A stretch of 62,000 nt of DNA from Adiantum capillus-veneris (lineage: Eukaryota > Streptophyta > Polypodiopsida > Polypodiales > Pteridaceae). Position numbers and translations under genes: made by a program. This document shows, in pieces, positions 45,605 through 56,341 of this stretch. Each line of letters starts with the position of its first letter. Position 1 is the stretch's first letter. The notes beneath the pieces are model-generated. The model was not told the origin of the DNA and ran no database searches. It saw only the letters and a list, made by a program, of their open reading frames with translations. The stretch lies in the NCBI GenBank assembly GCA_014529385.2, contig CM043967.1, positions 9,127,501-9,189,500 on the forward strand, in the 5' to 3' direction.

Positions 45605-47072
45605 TGTTAAATCCAAAAAGGGCGGTAGACCTTAGACTTTAAACTTTATTTGCTTTCACCCATTTAATTTGTCGCCCACTTTACCTGTACTTTCAAGACA
45701 CAACAAAGGGGAAAGGGGTACAGGTTGCTAGACTGCACCTGTATGAGAAGACCGACACCAGATTGGCCCCTAAATAGGCGCCCCTTTCGGTATTTCTCTA
45801 TTCTTTAAAAGAGGGGAATAAAAGCTGTGGTTCCCTACAAGCTGCTCCACACAATCTGGGCTGAATTTCTTCTGTTTTGGCCCAATTTCGACAGCATAAC
45901 TGTACTAGGACCCTTCACAGTCAGTATCCCCACGCATTAGATGACTTTCCCGATGCATACGGACACTTTGCAAAACCTGGCGAGAATCTGCAGCTCGCTG
46001 AATTCTCTGTTTTCTGCCCCGAAAATGCGCTAGATCACCTATACAGCGGTCCCCTCGCGTCCCCGAACCTCTTGGGGGTATTAGGGTCCGTTTAGGGCTG
46101 AAACCCTAAACCAGCAAAAAAATACATAGCAGTTTGTAATTCACTGTTTCAGGCTCCGTTTCGCGTGCCGGTCGCATCCGTAGCAAGTCCTCAAGCTCTC
46201 GCACCTGTAGGGCTACTTGCCCTTTGAATCGGACGAGATTTCGCACGTGAAACCTCTCCGATCACCTGTACCTGCGGGGGATTAGCCGCTAGCTAATCCA
46301 GTACCTGTGCAAGAGACTCTTGCCTCGGCAATCGCGCATGAACCCACACAACTGTACATTGGTCAAATGAAAAGCCCACTAGAGGGGCATAACATACTGC
46401 CATAGGGGAGAGAGAGAGAGCAGTGCGTAGCGTGCAGGGCATCACTCCTAGCACCGCACTGTACATAAGAGGGAAAGGAAGCACTCCATAGCTCTCAACC
46501 TGTGACAGGAGCTGGGAAATGAGCCTTTCCTCTCTAACTTCAGCGCCACTTCTTTATGCATGAGGAAAGTGCACAGAAATGTGCCACTTCACGCGTTTAC
46601 AGGCCATTTCCTGTTTCGGGGTTGTCGCCTAAAAATCTCCCGACCGGTTGCCCAGCTGGCTTCGCGGCAGAGTAATAAAATGTTTCCGTTGTCATTCCGA
46701 AGGTAATGACGCGAACACATTTTCAGGTCCAAAATAGCAGTTCCTTAAATTTTAGGAGATGCTGCCATTGTATCTTTCTAGGTCATCTGATCCTCTTTGC
46801 ACACTGCAGCCACACCAAGAACTGAAATGTAGCCTCTGTAGCAAAGGATTCCACTTTGGCTAGTCAATGACCCCACTTTGGCTAACCATAGTCCTTGTCC
46901 AACCTTAGTGCTCTCGTGCCCTCAGGCCTGGACTCCCTCTGAACAGTTTCACACTAGCTATGCAATGCAGGGCAGTTAGATTTCCAGAGGGGTGTTTCCA
47001 AAAAGTGAAAATGAATAAATAATAAGAAAGAAATCAACAAAAAGGATAGATAGTAGTCACACGTTGGTGACA
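45605..47072 (-). mobile_element. Solo LTR, minus orientation (about 1,468 bp)
   Basis: Reverse-complement copy of the 1.45-kb LTR at 31,857 and 56,342. On the minus strand it begins TGTCACCAACGTGTGAC (47,072) and ends ...CCGCCCTTTTTGGATTTAACA. GTATT occurs on both sides (45,599-45,603 and 47,073-47,077), one extra C lying at 45,604, which fits a target duplication. The post-polyA motif is at 45,763-45,804. No internal region is present. Confidence 0.78.
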
Positions 47073-47514
47073 GTATTGGCCCCAAACCTTGTCGCCCCTT
47101 TCGGTATTTCTTTATATTATTGCTGATCCGCAAAGTACAACAGCCGGGGAGCACCTCCTCTGCAATCTGCGCGCTGAAGAGTGCCAGAGAGGGCCCCCAA
47201 GGCTCATATTTAAAGTCCCAAAGCCTAAAAGCATCAAATATGAAAAGTTGATCCCAAAAAAACACTTTTCTAAAATTTCAGGATTTCCCTAAAAATCCTC
47301 CGCGAATTGCAAAACGTGCGTACAGGTGCCACATCATCATATTTTGATGTGCAAAGTCCTTTGAGTGTGTTCTGCTTTATTTTTAATGCCTTTATGTCAC
47401 TTGGGGCCCCATCGGATAGGGTCCCCATAATACCCAGGCAATCTCATCCACTTAGGAATATTCAGTAATTGACACATCACAATGCAACACAAATGCTTAC
47501 ATATTGTCACGTGA
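47073..47514 (-). mobile_element. LTR remnant with post-polyA motif, minus orientation
   Basis: Motif at 47,075-47,117 (TTGGCCCCAAACC, then CCCCTTTCGGTATTTCTTTA). It was the target of the solo LTR on its left. 47,452-47,505 (GACACATCACAATGCAACAC) is the reverse complement of about 44,233-44,290. Confidence 0.5.
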
Positions 47515-48570
47515 CACATCCAACCCTATGTGTCCGTGGACAAGCTGCAGCATGACCAGGGTTCAGTTCAATCAAGTCAGTTTAGAATAGGAAGTGATCT
47601 TGCACTTTTGTGAGTCTGTTCGCAAACCGTGCATGCCCAGGCACTTAGAGTAGATGCATATCCTCTGGTTGCACACAACATGACCATTAGATTCCAGTCA
47701 GAAACCATCAGTAGCATTTTTACAGTGCATAGACCTATTTTCCCTAGTTTGCACATTTTTCACTTATTATTTTTAAGTGACTTTTGTTGGAAAGTAGGTA
47801 GGGCAATTCTGTTAAGTTGTATATAAGAGAACCTAGCGCTAGCACTTTCTGGCAGAAGAGGCAGCAGGAGCATCTTGCTCAAGAGGCAACTTCTCGGCAA
47901 GACCGATCCGGTGACAACTCTTGTAACAAAGTGATGACGTGGCTGCCTGAGAGGAAAGCCTGACTGCTGCCAGAAACCCTAACCCTAAAACCTGCAAACC
48001 CTAATTTTTTCCAAAACCCTAACCCTAAAAATCTGACCTAACCCTAACCCTAAAAAGCAGTAGGACTGAATTCCTTGAAACGCGTTGGCATGCTAACGTG
48101 GCAGTACGGCAGTCCCGTAATTTGCGGAAATCTTCAGCATTTGCGACAGCTTTGCTCTACGCAAGAGAGAGAAAGAGAATAGCTTTTGCTTTATTTGAAA
48201 ACTCAAGAGAGTTTGAGAGAGAATAGAGAGAGAGAGAGAGCCTTTGCTTTTATTTTAGGCTTTTGATTTTTAAAGCTTTTGGGGCTCTGCTTTTGGCATC
48301 CCTTGTAATTTAAATAAGTGGTTTGGGCGCACACTCTGCAGAGCATCTGGACGTAGAGTCTGAGAGTGAAACCCTAACCACTCTCTTGTACTTTGAACTG
48401 ATTAATACATAAAGAAATACCGAAAGGGGCGCCAGTCTTTGGGGCCAATATCTCTAGGCATGGAACTCCGTCGGGCCAGTGTAAATCTATTGTGAACTAT
48501 GAACTGTTTTGAAGTGGTTATTTGGTGTTGTTGTGATTGATTCTTGACTTAGAGTGTCCAAGTCTGTTAG
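47515..48570 (+). mobile_element. 5' LTR of a gypsy element (about 1,056 bp)
   Basis: Begins TGTCACGTGACACATCC. TATATAAG at 47,820 is a plausible promoter. Telomere-like CCCTAA words lie at 47,974-48,055, GA-rich patches near 48,170-48,240, and the post-polyA motif at 48,405-48,450. A primer site follows at 48,573. Confidence 0.75.
47974..48055 (+). repeat. Interstitial telomere-like CCCTAA cluster
   Basis: Three short blocks (AAACCCTAACCCTAAAA, then AAACCCTAACCCTAAAAA, then CTAACCCTAACCCTAAAAA) about 25 bp apart within the LTR downstream of its TATA word. AAACCCTAA is also the plant telo-box promoter element. Confidence 0.8.
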
Positions 48571-48572
48571 AG

Positions 48573-48584
48573 TGGTATCAGAGC
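48573..48584 (+). other. tRNA-Met primer binding site
   Basis: TGGTATCAGAGC after TCTGTTAGAG, preceding a gag reading frame. Confidence 0.88.
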
Positions 48585-48642
48585 ACAACCGATTTCTCTT
48601 CTACGGGAAATCCGATCCCCAATTTTTTTTTTCTGTGGCACC

Positions 48643-49611
48643 TATGGCTTCACGCAAGGATCAATCGACTCCCTCTACATCGGGAGATGCGGACAGGGAT
48701 CACAACGAAGATTCCGGCAAAGAGTATGGCCTGCCTCGGCCTACTTAGGCGGAGCAACGAGAGATGAAGCGTCATCAATTAATCGGCGATGCAACAAAGA
48801 TGATGCTCAGTTTTGCGAAGGATCCGAAATTGGCAAAATATATGAGCGAGACTTCTTTTTAGGAAGTGTACGAGCAGTGGCAGAAAACCACCACATCACT
48901 CCCGAAACCTGCTCTCAAGAAACCTTCTGCTCACAAAACCTATTCAGAGAAGGAATTAGAAGAGGTGGTTGATGCACGGATTACTCAGTTTTTTGACACG
49001 CAGAATAAAGCTAAAAAGCACGGCAAAAAGCAGAAGAAGGCACTGACTTCCCGGGTTATTTGGGTCGTCGGTCGACATTTGATAAAGCAAAGAAACAGAA
49101 GAAGCGGGTTCGATTTGAAGAAGTACCCAGTTCTTCTTTTTCTTCTTTTGACAGTTCTTCTAGCTCTTCAGATTCGAGCGAAGAAGACCGAAAAGGTAAA
49201 AAGAGAAGCAAGAAACAACGCTTCAGAAAGGGCAAGAAAAAGGCAAAGAAGTCTAAATCTTGCCCAGTGAGTGACAGTTCTACAGAGAACTCGTCTACAG
49301 ACAGTTCAGACTCCGATGACTGAAAATTTTATGCGAACAAGAAGAATTTTCATAAAGCCAACCAGTATGACTTTCTGGAAGATAAAAGCAAGAAAGTTCG
49401 AGAGTTTAAGGAAGGTGGACAGTTGATCAAATTTGACACTTTTTCAGGATACAAAGATGCTTCAAAGGCTTTGTCTTTTATACAGCAGTTTGACATCGCT
49501 TTCGCGGGAGGACGCTACTCAGAGCACTCCAAGATTCGGAGAGCTGCCTCTTATTTTACGGGGAATGCTCGAACTTGGTGGTCCACGCTTCTTTTAAACA
49601 AGACTGCGTGA
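48643..49611 (+). pseudogene. Gypsy gag, frameshifted and truncated
   Basis: The product begins MASRKDQSTPSTSGDADR at 48,643 and continues past an in-frame stop (YGLPRPT, stop, AEQREMKRHQ). A further stop follows SETSF, then a lysine-rich stretch that changes frame near 49,055 (GRRSTFDKAKKQKKRVRFEE). Next comes a Ser/Lys-rich linker and the retrotransposon-gag core LIKFDTFSGYKDASKALSFI ... ARTWWSTLLLNKTA, ending at 49,611. The core F-x-G ... WW pattern is the same as in the gags at 53.7 and 58.7 kb. The element is broken off at about 49,611, with no CCHC knuckle or pol. Confidence 0.75.
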
Positions 49612-50339
49612 ACCGGCCCGTGGTGGGGCGGTAGGTGTTGGCTTTCACCCGAAATTCTTTACTTTAGACACACACACAGAGCACTATGCAAAGGAAACCT
49701 GTGACGGGAATTAACACTTGAATACACACACGGCTCGGAAGCTAGAATGGCCCCGAGCAGACACCGACAACCTGTTGGCCCCAAAGACTGGCGCCCCTTT
49801 CGGTATTTCTTTATACTTTGAGAGGGTAAATTACAAAGAAGAGTCCTGGGAATCCTTTATCTGTATCAAGCTAGATACCACTTGTTTTGGCCAAATTTCG
49901 GTAGCATAACAGCCCCAAAACTTGCGCAAAACCAATTCCCCTGTTGGACCTCTCTCCCACTGGCATAAACCCTCTCACTCCTGCCCAGAAACAGTAAATT
50001 CAGCACGCTGTATTTACTGGTTTTTGCCCTGCTTTCTGACCCAAACAGTCCCCTAACTGTCCTCTGCTAGTGGGGCACTATTCCCAATGGTTCTAGCGTC
50101 CGTATGGCTGAAAAACAGTCAATTTACAGCGCATACACAGTGCTGAAAACGCATCTGTACGGAGGTTATGACCCTCACCGGTGCTTGCTTTGGAGTAGAA
50201 GTTAGCTACCCTTGTTCCTGCTCAAGGAGGCTCTTGCCTCAATACAAAAGCATGAAACCACACAGCTGTACATCAGTCAAATGAGGAGCCCTCTTGTGGG
50301 GCATGACATAACTGCACGTAAGGGAGAGAGAGAGCAGTG
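49612..50339 (-). mobile_element. LTR related to the 1.45-kb family, minus orientation (left piece)
   Basis: Contains GGGCGGTAGG near 49,626, the post-polyA motif at 49,775-49,815 and, near 50,220-50,339, a stretch (CAAATGAGGAGCCCTC, GGGGCATGACATAACTGCAC) related to 46,365-46,430 and nearly identical to 56,110-56,180. Cut by the solo LTR at 50,340 and continued at 51,502. Confidence 0.65.
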
Positions 50340-51501
50340 TGTTGCTAAACTGGCTTTATTTGACAAGAAAATAATTCTAAATGAATTATTGGATTTATAA
50401 GTGAGAGGGTTTTCTCGCTTGGAACAACAGGAAAAATAATTATAAATGAATTATTTGAATTTTAAGTGAGAGGGTTTTTCTCACTAGAGACATCCGAGTA
50501 TAAATCGAGTGTCCCCTCTGCTGCGAGCTTTTCTTAAAAAGCAGAATATTTTAACGAGTTTTCCGGGAAGAGCAAACGCTTTCCCGCGAGGAATCTATGT
50601 TTGCATTGCATTCGTGCATGTGGTTGCATCCAGGGACGCCTGGGAAGTGCTGTGAAAGCATTGTTTTTAACTTATAAGGTTTTATTGAGTTTTGGGCAGG
50701 TTCAGACCAATTTTAAAAATATGTCGGCCGTCCACTTAATAAGTGGGCAGCCACTTAGAAAACAAAGCAACAAAACCAACTAGCGAATTCTCTCTCCCTA
50801 TTTCCGATAGAACAAAAAAAAAAAAAAAAAACGAAAACCAAAATTTCGAAAAAAAAAAATTTCTTAAAAAAGGCCGCGATCTCTCCGCGAGCAGCTATTC
50901 GTGCTGTGGTGAAGGAGCTATAAAAGCACCACATGCCCTCACTGAAGGGAGTTTGCCAGCGCCAGCAAGAGAAGACTCTGCCGCCAGAAGACGCGAGAGA
51001 TCGCGAGACTACGAAGCACGGAAGTCGCTTTTCTCGCGCAAGAGCGACAGGTACCTATTGTGGATTCGCCATACGAATTGTTGTCGTGTGTTTGCGTGTG
51101 TGTTTGCAGGTACTTCATCGCGAAGGAGAAGCGAGAAGGCTTCGGCCTACGCTTGGGAATTCCGGAAACGGAATTTGGAAATTGTCTGCGGAGTCTCAAC
51201 TCCGAGTACAGACGGAAAAAGGATTGAGAGCTTGTCTCTCGGATTTCCCTTATGGGAAGGAACGACCATCTAGATTTAGAACGGAGGGGTTTTCTCCGGT
51301 TCTTGTGCTTGTAAAAAGATTCTCCCTAATAAAGAATACTCTTTAAGGGGGGGGACTAGCCCATCTTCTGGTCCCCAGTACTGTGTCGATCTTCTCTCTC
51401 TCTCTATTTATTTCTCTCTATATCCTTTGGCTTCAGTATTAAGTGATAAAGTCTATTTATCCAAGTATATTTTATATTGTTATGCGCTCCCGTTTGTGAC
51501 A
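50340..51501 (+). mobile_element. Nested solo LTR (1,162 bp)
   Basis: Begins TGTTGCTAAACTGGC and ends CGTTTGTGACA. It is a copy of the 5' LTR at 51,911-53,405 but lacks its internal block of about 330 bp. AGTG stands on both sides (50,336-50,339 and 51,502-51,505), and the flanks join to give GAGCAGTGTGTAGCG, present uninterrupted at about 56,174. That proves insertion into a minus-strand LTR. A 22-nt A-rich run is at 50,815-50,831. Frames inside (50,743-51,346) repeat at 52,783-53,172 and are LTR by-products. Confidence 0.85.
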
Positions 51502-51910
51502 AGTGTGTAGCGTGCAGGGCATCACTCCTGGCACCACAGTGTACATAGAGGGAAAGGAAACACTCCATAGCTCTTAACCTGTGTGGCAGGTTCTCAATGA
51601 AGCATCCTCCGAGTATAAATCGAGCGCCCCCTCTGTTGGAAAGACGCGAATGACGAGTTCTTACATGGCTCGTAAGTCTGATGATTGGTGAAGGATATCC
51701 TCGAGGTACTAGAGAAAGGACATGAACCGGTAAGGTAAGTATTGAATTATTGAATTTTTGAATTTCTGTTTAATTTAATTTTTAAGTTCTCTTTTGAGAA
51801 AGGACCAGCTCAACTCACCATTGAGCAAGATTTGGAATCTTTCTAGTTTCTACCCGGGCAGTTCAGTTGGACCTCTACAGTTGAGGACAACTGTTTATAA
51901 GTGAGAGGGA
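51502..51910 (-). mobile_element. LTR related to the 1.45-kb family (right piece)
   Basis: Continues the minus-strand LTR cut at 50,339 (GTGTAGCGTGCAGGGCATCA, as at about 56,183) to about 51,650. After that, 51,650-51,910 is unassigned. Confidence 0.6.
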
Positions 51911-53405
51911 TGTTGCTAAACTGGCTTTATTTGACAAGAAAATAATTCTAAATGAATTATTGGATTTATAAGTGAGAGGGTTTTCTCGCTTGGAACAACA
52001 GGAAAAATAATTCTAAATGAATTATTGGAATTTTAAGTGAGAGGGTTTTTCTCATTGGAGACATCCGAGTACAGAATATTCCTAGTGAGTAATGACGGGA
52101 GCACTGTGAACGGGAATATCTGTAAGGCCACCAAGAACGGATACTTCTGATGCGTCACATCGGATGGGTGACAGGGAGCATTGGGAAGAAGTATCCGACC
52201 ATCCGGGAACGGACATCTGTGATGCGTCATAGGATGTGTGACATAGAGCATCGTGAAGGGGTAAGTTTGGTAGGAAAGGACTAGGTGATGGGTATTCCTG
52301 ATGCGTCACGAGGTGGGTGACGGGTGCATCGGAAAGGGGATATCCATAGTCGAGAGGAAATCCAAACTGGAAAGAGGAATACGCGTAAAGACGCAAGCAC
52401 AAGAATAAAGATGGGTTCTGAGAAGCTTTTCTTAAAAAGCGGAATATTTTAACGAGTTTTCCGGGAAGAGCAAACGCTTTCCCGCGAGGAATCTATGTTT
52501 GCATTGCATTCGTGCATGTGGTTGCATCCAGGGACGCCTGGGAAGTGCTGTGAAAGCATTGTTTTTAACTTATAAGGTTTTATTGAGTTTTTGGGCAGGT
52601 TCAGACCAATTTTAAAAATATGCCGGCCGTCCACTTAATAAGTGGGCAGCCAGTTAGAAAACAAAGCAACAAAACCAACCAGCGAATTCTCTCTCCCTAT
52701 TTCGGGTAGAACAGAAAAAAAAAAGAAAAAAAACGAAAACAAAAATTTTGGAAAAAAAAATTAAAATGGCCGCGATCTCTCCTTGAGCAGCTATTCGTGC
52801 TGTGGTGGTGGAGCTATAAAAGCACCACATGCCCTCAATGAAGGGAGGTTTCCAGCGTCAGCAGAGAAGATTCTGCTGCCAGAAGACGCGAGAGATCGCG
52901 AGACTACGAAGCACGGAAGTCGCTTTTCTCGCGCAAGAGCGACAGGTACCTATTGTGGATTCGCCATACGAATTGTTGTCGTGTGTTTGCGTGTGTGTTT
53001 GCAGGTACTTCATTGCGAAGGAGAAGCGAGAAGGCTTCGGTCTTCGCTTGGGAATTCCGGAAACGGAATTCGGAAATTGTCTTCGGAGTCTCAACTCCGA
53101 GTACAGACGGAAAAAGGATTGAGAGCTTGTCTCTCGGATTTCCCTTACGGGAAGGAACGACCATCGAGTTAGAGATTTAGAACGGAGGGGTTTTCTCCGG
53201 TTCTTGTGCTTGTAAAAAGATTCTCCCTAATAAAGAATACTCTTTAAGGGGGGGGGACCAGCCCATCTTCTGGTCCCCAGTACTGTGTCGATCTTCTCTC
53301 TCTCTCTCTATTTATTTCTCTCTATATCCTTTGGCTTCAGTATTAAGTGATAAAGTCTATTTGTCCGAGTATATTTTATATTGTTATTCGCTCCCGTTTG
53401 TGACA
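51911..53405 (+). mobile_element. 5' LTR of a gypsy element (1,495 bp), with extra U3 repeats
   Basis: Same ends as the solo LTR at 50,340 (TGTTGCTAAACTGG ... TTTGTGACA), followed by a primer site at 53,407-53,418. It holds an additional block at about 52,075-52,425 not present in the solo copy, in which GATGCGTCA and GGTGAC words repeat. Confidence 0.88.
52095..52375 (+). repeat. Tandem repeats in LTR U3, about 72-79-bp unit
   Basis: TGATGCGTCA recurs at 52,148, 52,220 and 52,299, each followed by a GGTGTGTGAC- or GGTGGGTGAC-like word and preceded by a CGGGAAC/ATTCC-like word. The block is upstream of the transcribed part of the LTR. Confidence 0.8.
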
Positions 53406-53406
53406 G

Positions 53407-53418
53407 TGGTATCAGAGC
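53407..53418 (+). other. tRNA-Met primer binding site
   Basis: TGGTATCAGAGC, one base after the LTR. Confidence 0.93.
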
Positions 53419-53608
53419 ATGGTCTCCTCTCTTTCTCTGTAAAGGAGGACCACTCTGGAAGATACGGGAAGAAGCCATGACAAGCCAAGAGAGAGGTAAG
53501 CAGGCGGAAACCTAAGTCCTGCAGGAAAAGCTCGCAGAGTTGGAAATTTTTTTCTCTCTGCAAGAAGACGACACAAGACTTGGGATTCTCTGAGAAGGCG
53601 ACAAGAGC

Positions 53609-54110
53609 ATGATGCTCAAGAACCTAGAGAATCCCAGGAGCGGAATGCTCAAGATACTTCAGAATCCAGAAAATATCCATGAACGTCAATCCAGAATTAT
53701 AGCCAAGAAATCTCGTCATTCCGGGATGGATATGAAGGTCTTTAGACCTCAGAACACTCCGGTCAAGTTTGATACTTTTGACGGAACGGAAGATGCCCCG
53801 AAAGCTACCGCTTTCATTCGACAAGTTTGAAGTTGCCTTTGCAAACGGGAATTTTTGAAAAAAAGCGTCGAAGGTGGGCATGTGACCAAACACCTCAAGG
53901 GGATTGCAAGTACTTGGTGGTATACCAAAGCTCTGCAAGGAACTTACAACAAGACTTGGATTCAATTCAAGGCTAAATTTTCCGACAAATTTTTTCCTCT
54001 ACGCTTTGAGGAAGACATCCAAGAAGATTGGGATCGGTTTGCCCAATAGGAACACGAGCAAGTCAAAGCAAGTAGTGGTTCACTCTTGCCAAGGTAGCTC
54101 CATTCTTGAT
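53609..54110 (+). pseudogene. Gypsy gag fragment
   Basis: Frame 53,609-53,830 ends with VKFDTFDGTEDAPKATAFIR. After a frameshift near 53,828 and a stop, KFEVAFANGNF and then HLKGIASTWWYTKALQGTYN and NKTWIQFKAKFSDKFFP follow (53,855-54,049). This is the retrotransposon-gag core (F-x-G, WW, F...F), close in layout to the gag at 58.7 kb. No zinc knuckle or pol follows. Confidence 0.72.
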
Positions 54111-55640
54111 CCTCTCTGAGAAAGGAAATTATGAAGAAACCATTATGAGCTTTCCAGCAAAGAAAAGCTTTCATCAAGCTTGAATACTCTTTAAGCCCAC
54201 ACCCTCTACCCGGTCAGGGAAGACATGGTAGTGCTTTTCGCACAAGTGAATGAACACTCTCTTTACGAGGGAAGGAACAAGTGACAACTACGGCCTGTGC
54301 TCGAGGAATCCAAGGATTGAAATCCTAGATTATTTGATGAGCGGGTTTTGCTCTAAGATTGAGCCAAGAGATCGTGAGGTTGAGCGTCTTCGCTCTAAGG
54401 ATCTTACGAAGGGAAGGTAATTTCCCAGGTTCATTGAAACTTTAACACAGCGTAAGAATTATGCACACCTTTGAGTACATGGATAACACACGAAGATGCA
54501 GACCTATGCCAAGGAACTGGATGAGAGCTTGTTATACTCTCTTGAGCGCCTTTTTGCGCGCAAGGCTATTCCGACACGAGAATCTCTATTTGAGATGTGT
54601 TCGGTAGAAGGAATTTGAGTTTCTCTACGGAGAAGAGGTTTTCTTATGGTCGTTGATCATTGAGTACGCTATGTGCTTTTACCATTACAGTAGTAACTTT
54701 TGGTTGCGGTATATGTTTCTCCATGAGCAGGTCAAGTAGCATTTACATGCTGCTGGAATAAATTCGAACTATTATGTTCGTAAGAATATAGTTCGCCAAC
54801 CGTAAGAATTACATATGGGAGAACATCCCTGAGAATCAAAGAGGGTTCGCTCTATTGTGAACCGGATTTGAACGTACGTTCAGAAAATGCTATGGCTAGA
54901 ATCCTATCCGCCTGAGATTTTGCAAGGCGTCATTGATGCAAGCAAGGTGAATCATTTTTGATGATTCTGAAAGGAATAGACTTTAATGGGCGTCGGGAAA
55001 ACACTGCTGGTGGTAATAACTTGCAGGAGGAAAAGATTGGAAGGAAGTGCCGCCGTGCACAAAGAATCTGAAACAAGAACCTTCTTTAAGGTGATCGCAA
55101 ACTTTGTTTGTGCAAGAAAGCATCGAGCTTAATGCTCTATGACTTGAGCATTCCCTATGTGGGAGGACACAAGAGGTTTAATACCCTCTAAACTAACAGC
55201 GCAGGATTATGCGCAAAACTAAGGTTAGCAGTTGCCACGTCCTCGTGACATACCACCCTCTTAAAATCGCAAACGTCCTCGATTGCGTGCCATACATACA
55301 TGCCACCGATGATCTTGTAAGTTGTGTTGTTAGCACTCTTTTATCATCGCATGTATCCGCAAGAAAGACTGTCAAAACATGTGTATAAATGACTTATTGA
55401 GACCTTCATACTTTAGTCAAACTATACACTGCTATTGCACTCAATCCATGAGTACATTTGATGTGCTAGCTCTATCATTACCCCTCCTTTGCAGACATTG
55501 GGTTGGGGCATACGTAGGCTGTAACCCAAAGGCCTCAAGGTAAAGTTGCAATACATTTGGTGACTCTGCGAGTTCATGCTCTTCCATCGACTTTGCATCC
55601 ATAGGTGGATAGTTCTTGAACTCCACCACATAGCATCTTG
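54111..55640 (+). other. Decayed internal region of the gypsy element; no readable gene
   Basis: Presumed continuation of the element begun at 51,911. The plus strand has coding-like composition (GAAGA, GAAGG words), but every frame is broken within about 60 codons, and no protease or polymerase motif was found. Confidence 0.4.
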
Positions 55641-56341
55641 CAACCTGTCCCTTAACTTTTTACCTGTGCAAAAGGCTCTTGCCTATGCAATTCCACAACA
55701 CTGTGGCGTACTACCCACGACCAAGTAAGCTCAAATTTCAAGATGATTTAGCGATGCATCAAAGAATCCAAGCAATCGCCTCATAGAATCGGTAAGCAGC
55801 GTGTCACCTGGCAGACCCACATCACTCCCGCAGGAGATCAAGTGGGCAATCTACCACCGTGAGACCTCTCACTATCTCATCTTGGTTCATACTTGCAAAC
55901 CCTAAAAACGTAGTAGAAAATCAGCCCTAATTTGACCACTCTTCCATAATGCCCTTCCCTTTGTCGGCCATAGTGTAATCCCGCGTTCCTGCACTGTGTC
56001 TTTACCCAAAACAACCGGGCTCACTCATTGAGGAAAAAGTGATTGATATCCCGTGTTCTTGTTCAAAGAGGCTCTTGCCTCTAGAAACGAGCATTATTCC
56101 ACAACTTGATGTACATCAGTCAAATGAGGAGCCCTCTTGTGGGGCATGACATAACTGCACGTAAGGGAGAGAGAGAGCAGTGTGTAGCGTGCAGGGCATC
56201 ACTCCTGGCACCACACTGTACATAGAGGGAAAGGAAACACTCCATAGCTCTTGACTGTGGCAGGTCCTCAATGAAGCACCCCCCCAGCATAAATTGAGCG
56301 CCCCCTGTAACCGGCCTGTTAACTTCAAAAAGGGCGGTAGA
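55641..56341 (-). mobile_element. LTR related to the 1.45-kb family, minus orientation
   Basis: Shares GGAGCCCTCTTGTGGGGCAT and the following 200 bp with the minus-strand LTR pieces at 50,250-50,339 and 51,502-51,650. It ends with ACCGGCCTGTTAACTTCAAA, then AAAGGGCGGTAGA, the reverse complement of the end of the adjacent LTR, so the two lie head to head at 56,342. Confidence 0.65.

Noticed and set aside
47974-48055. True telomere or chromosome-fusion site
   Set aside because: Only six CCCTAA-type units in short blocks, inside an LTR with normal flanks.
50743-53172. Duplicated frames (176 and 129 codons) near 50.9 and 52.9 kb
   Set aside because: The repetition is due to two copies of one LTR; the frames run through untranslated LTR sequence and lack domains.
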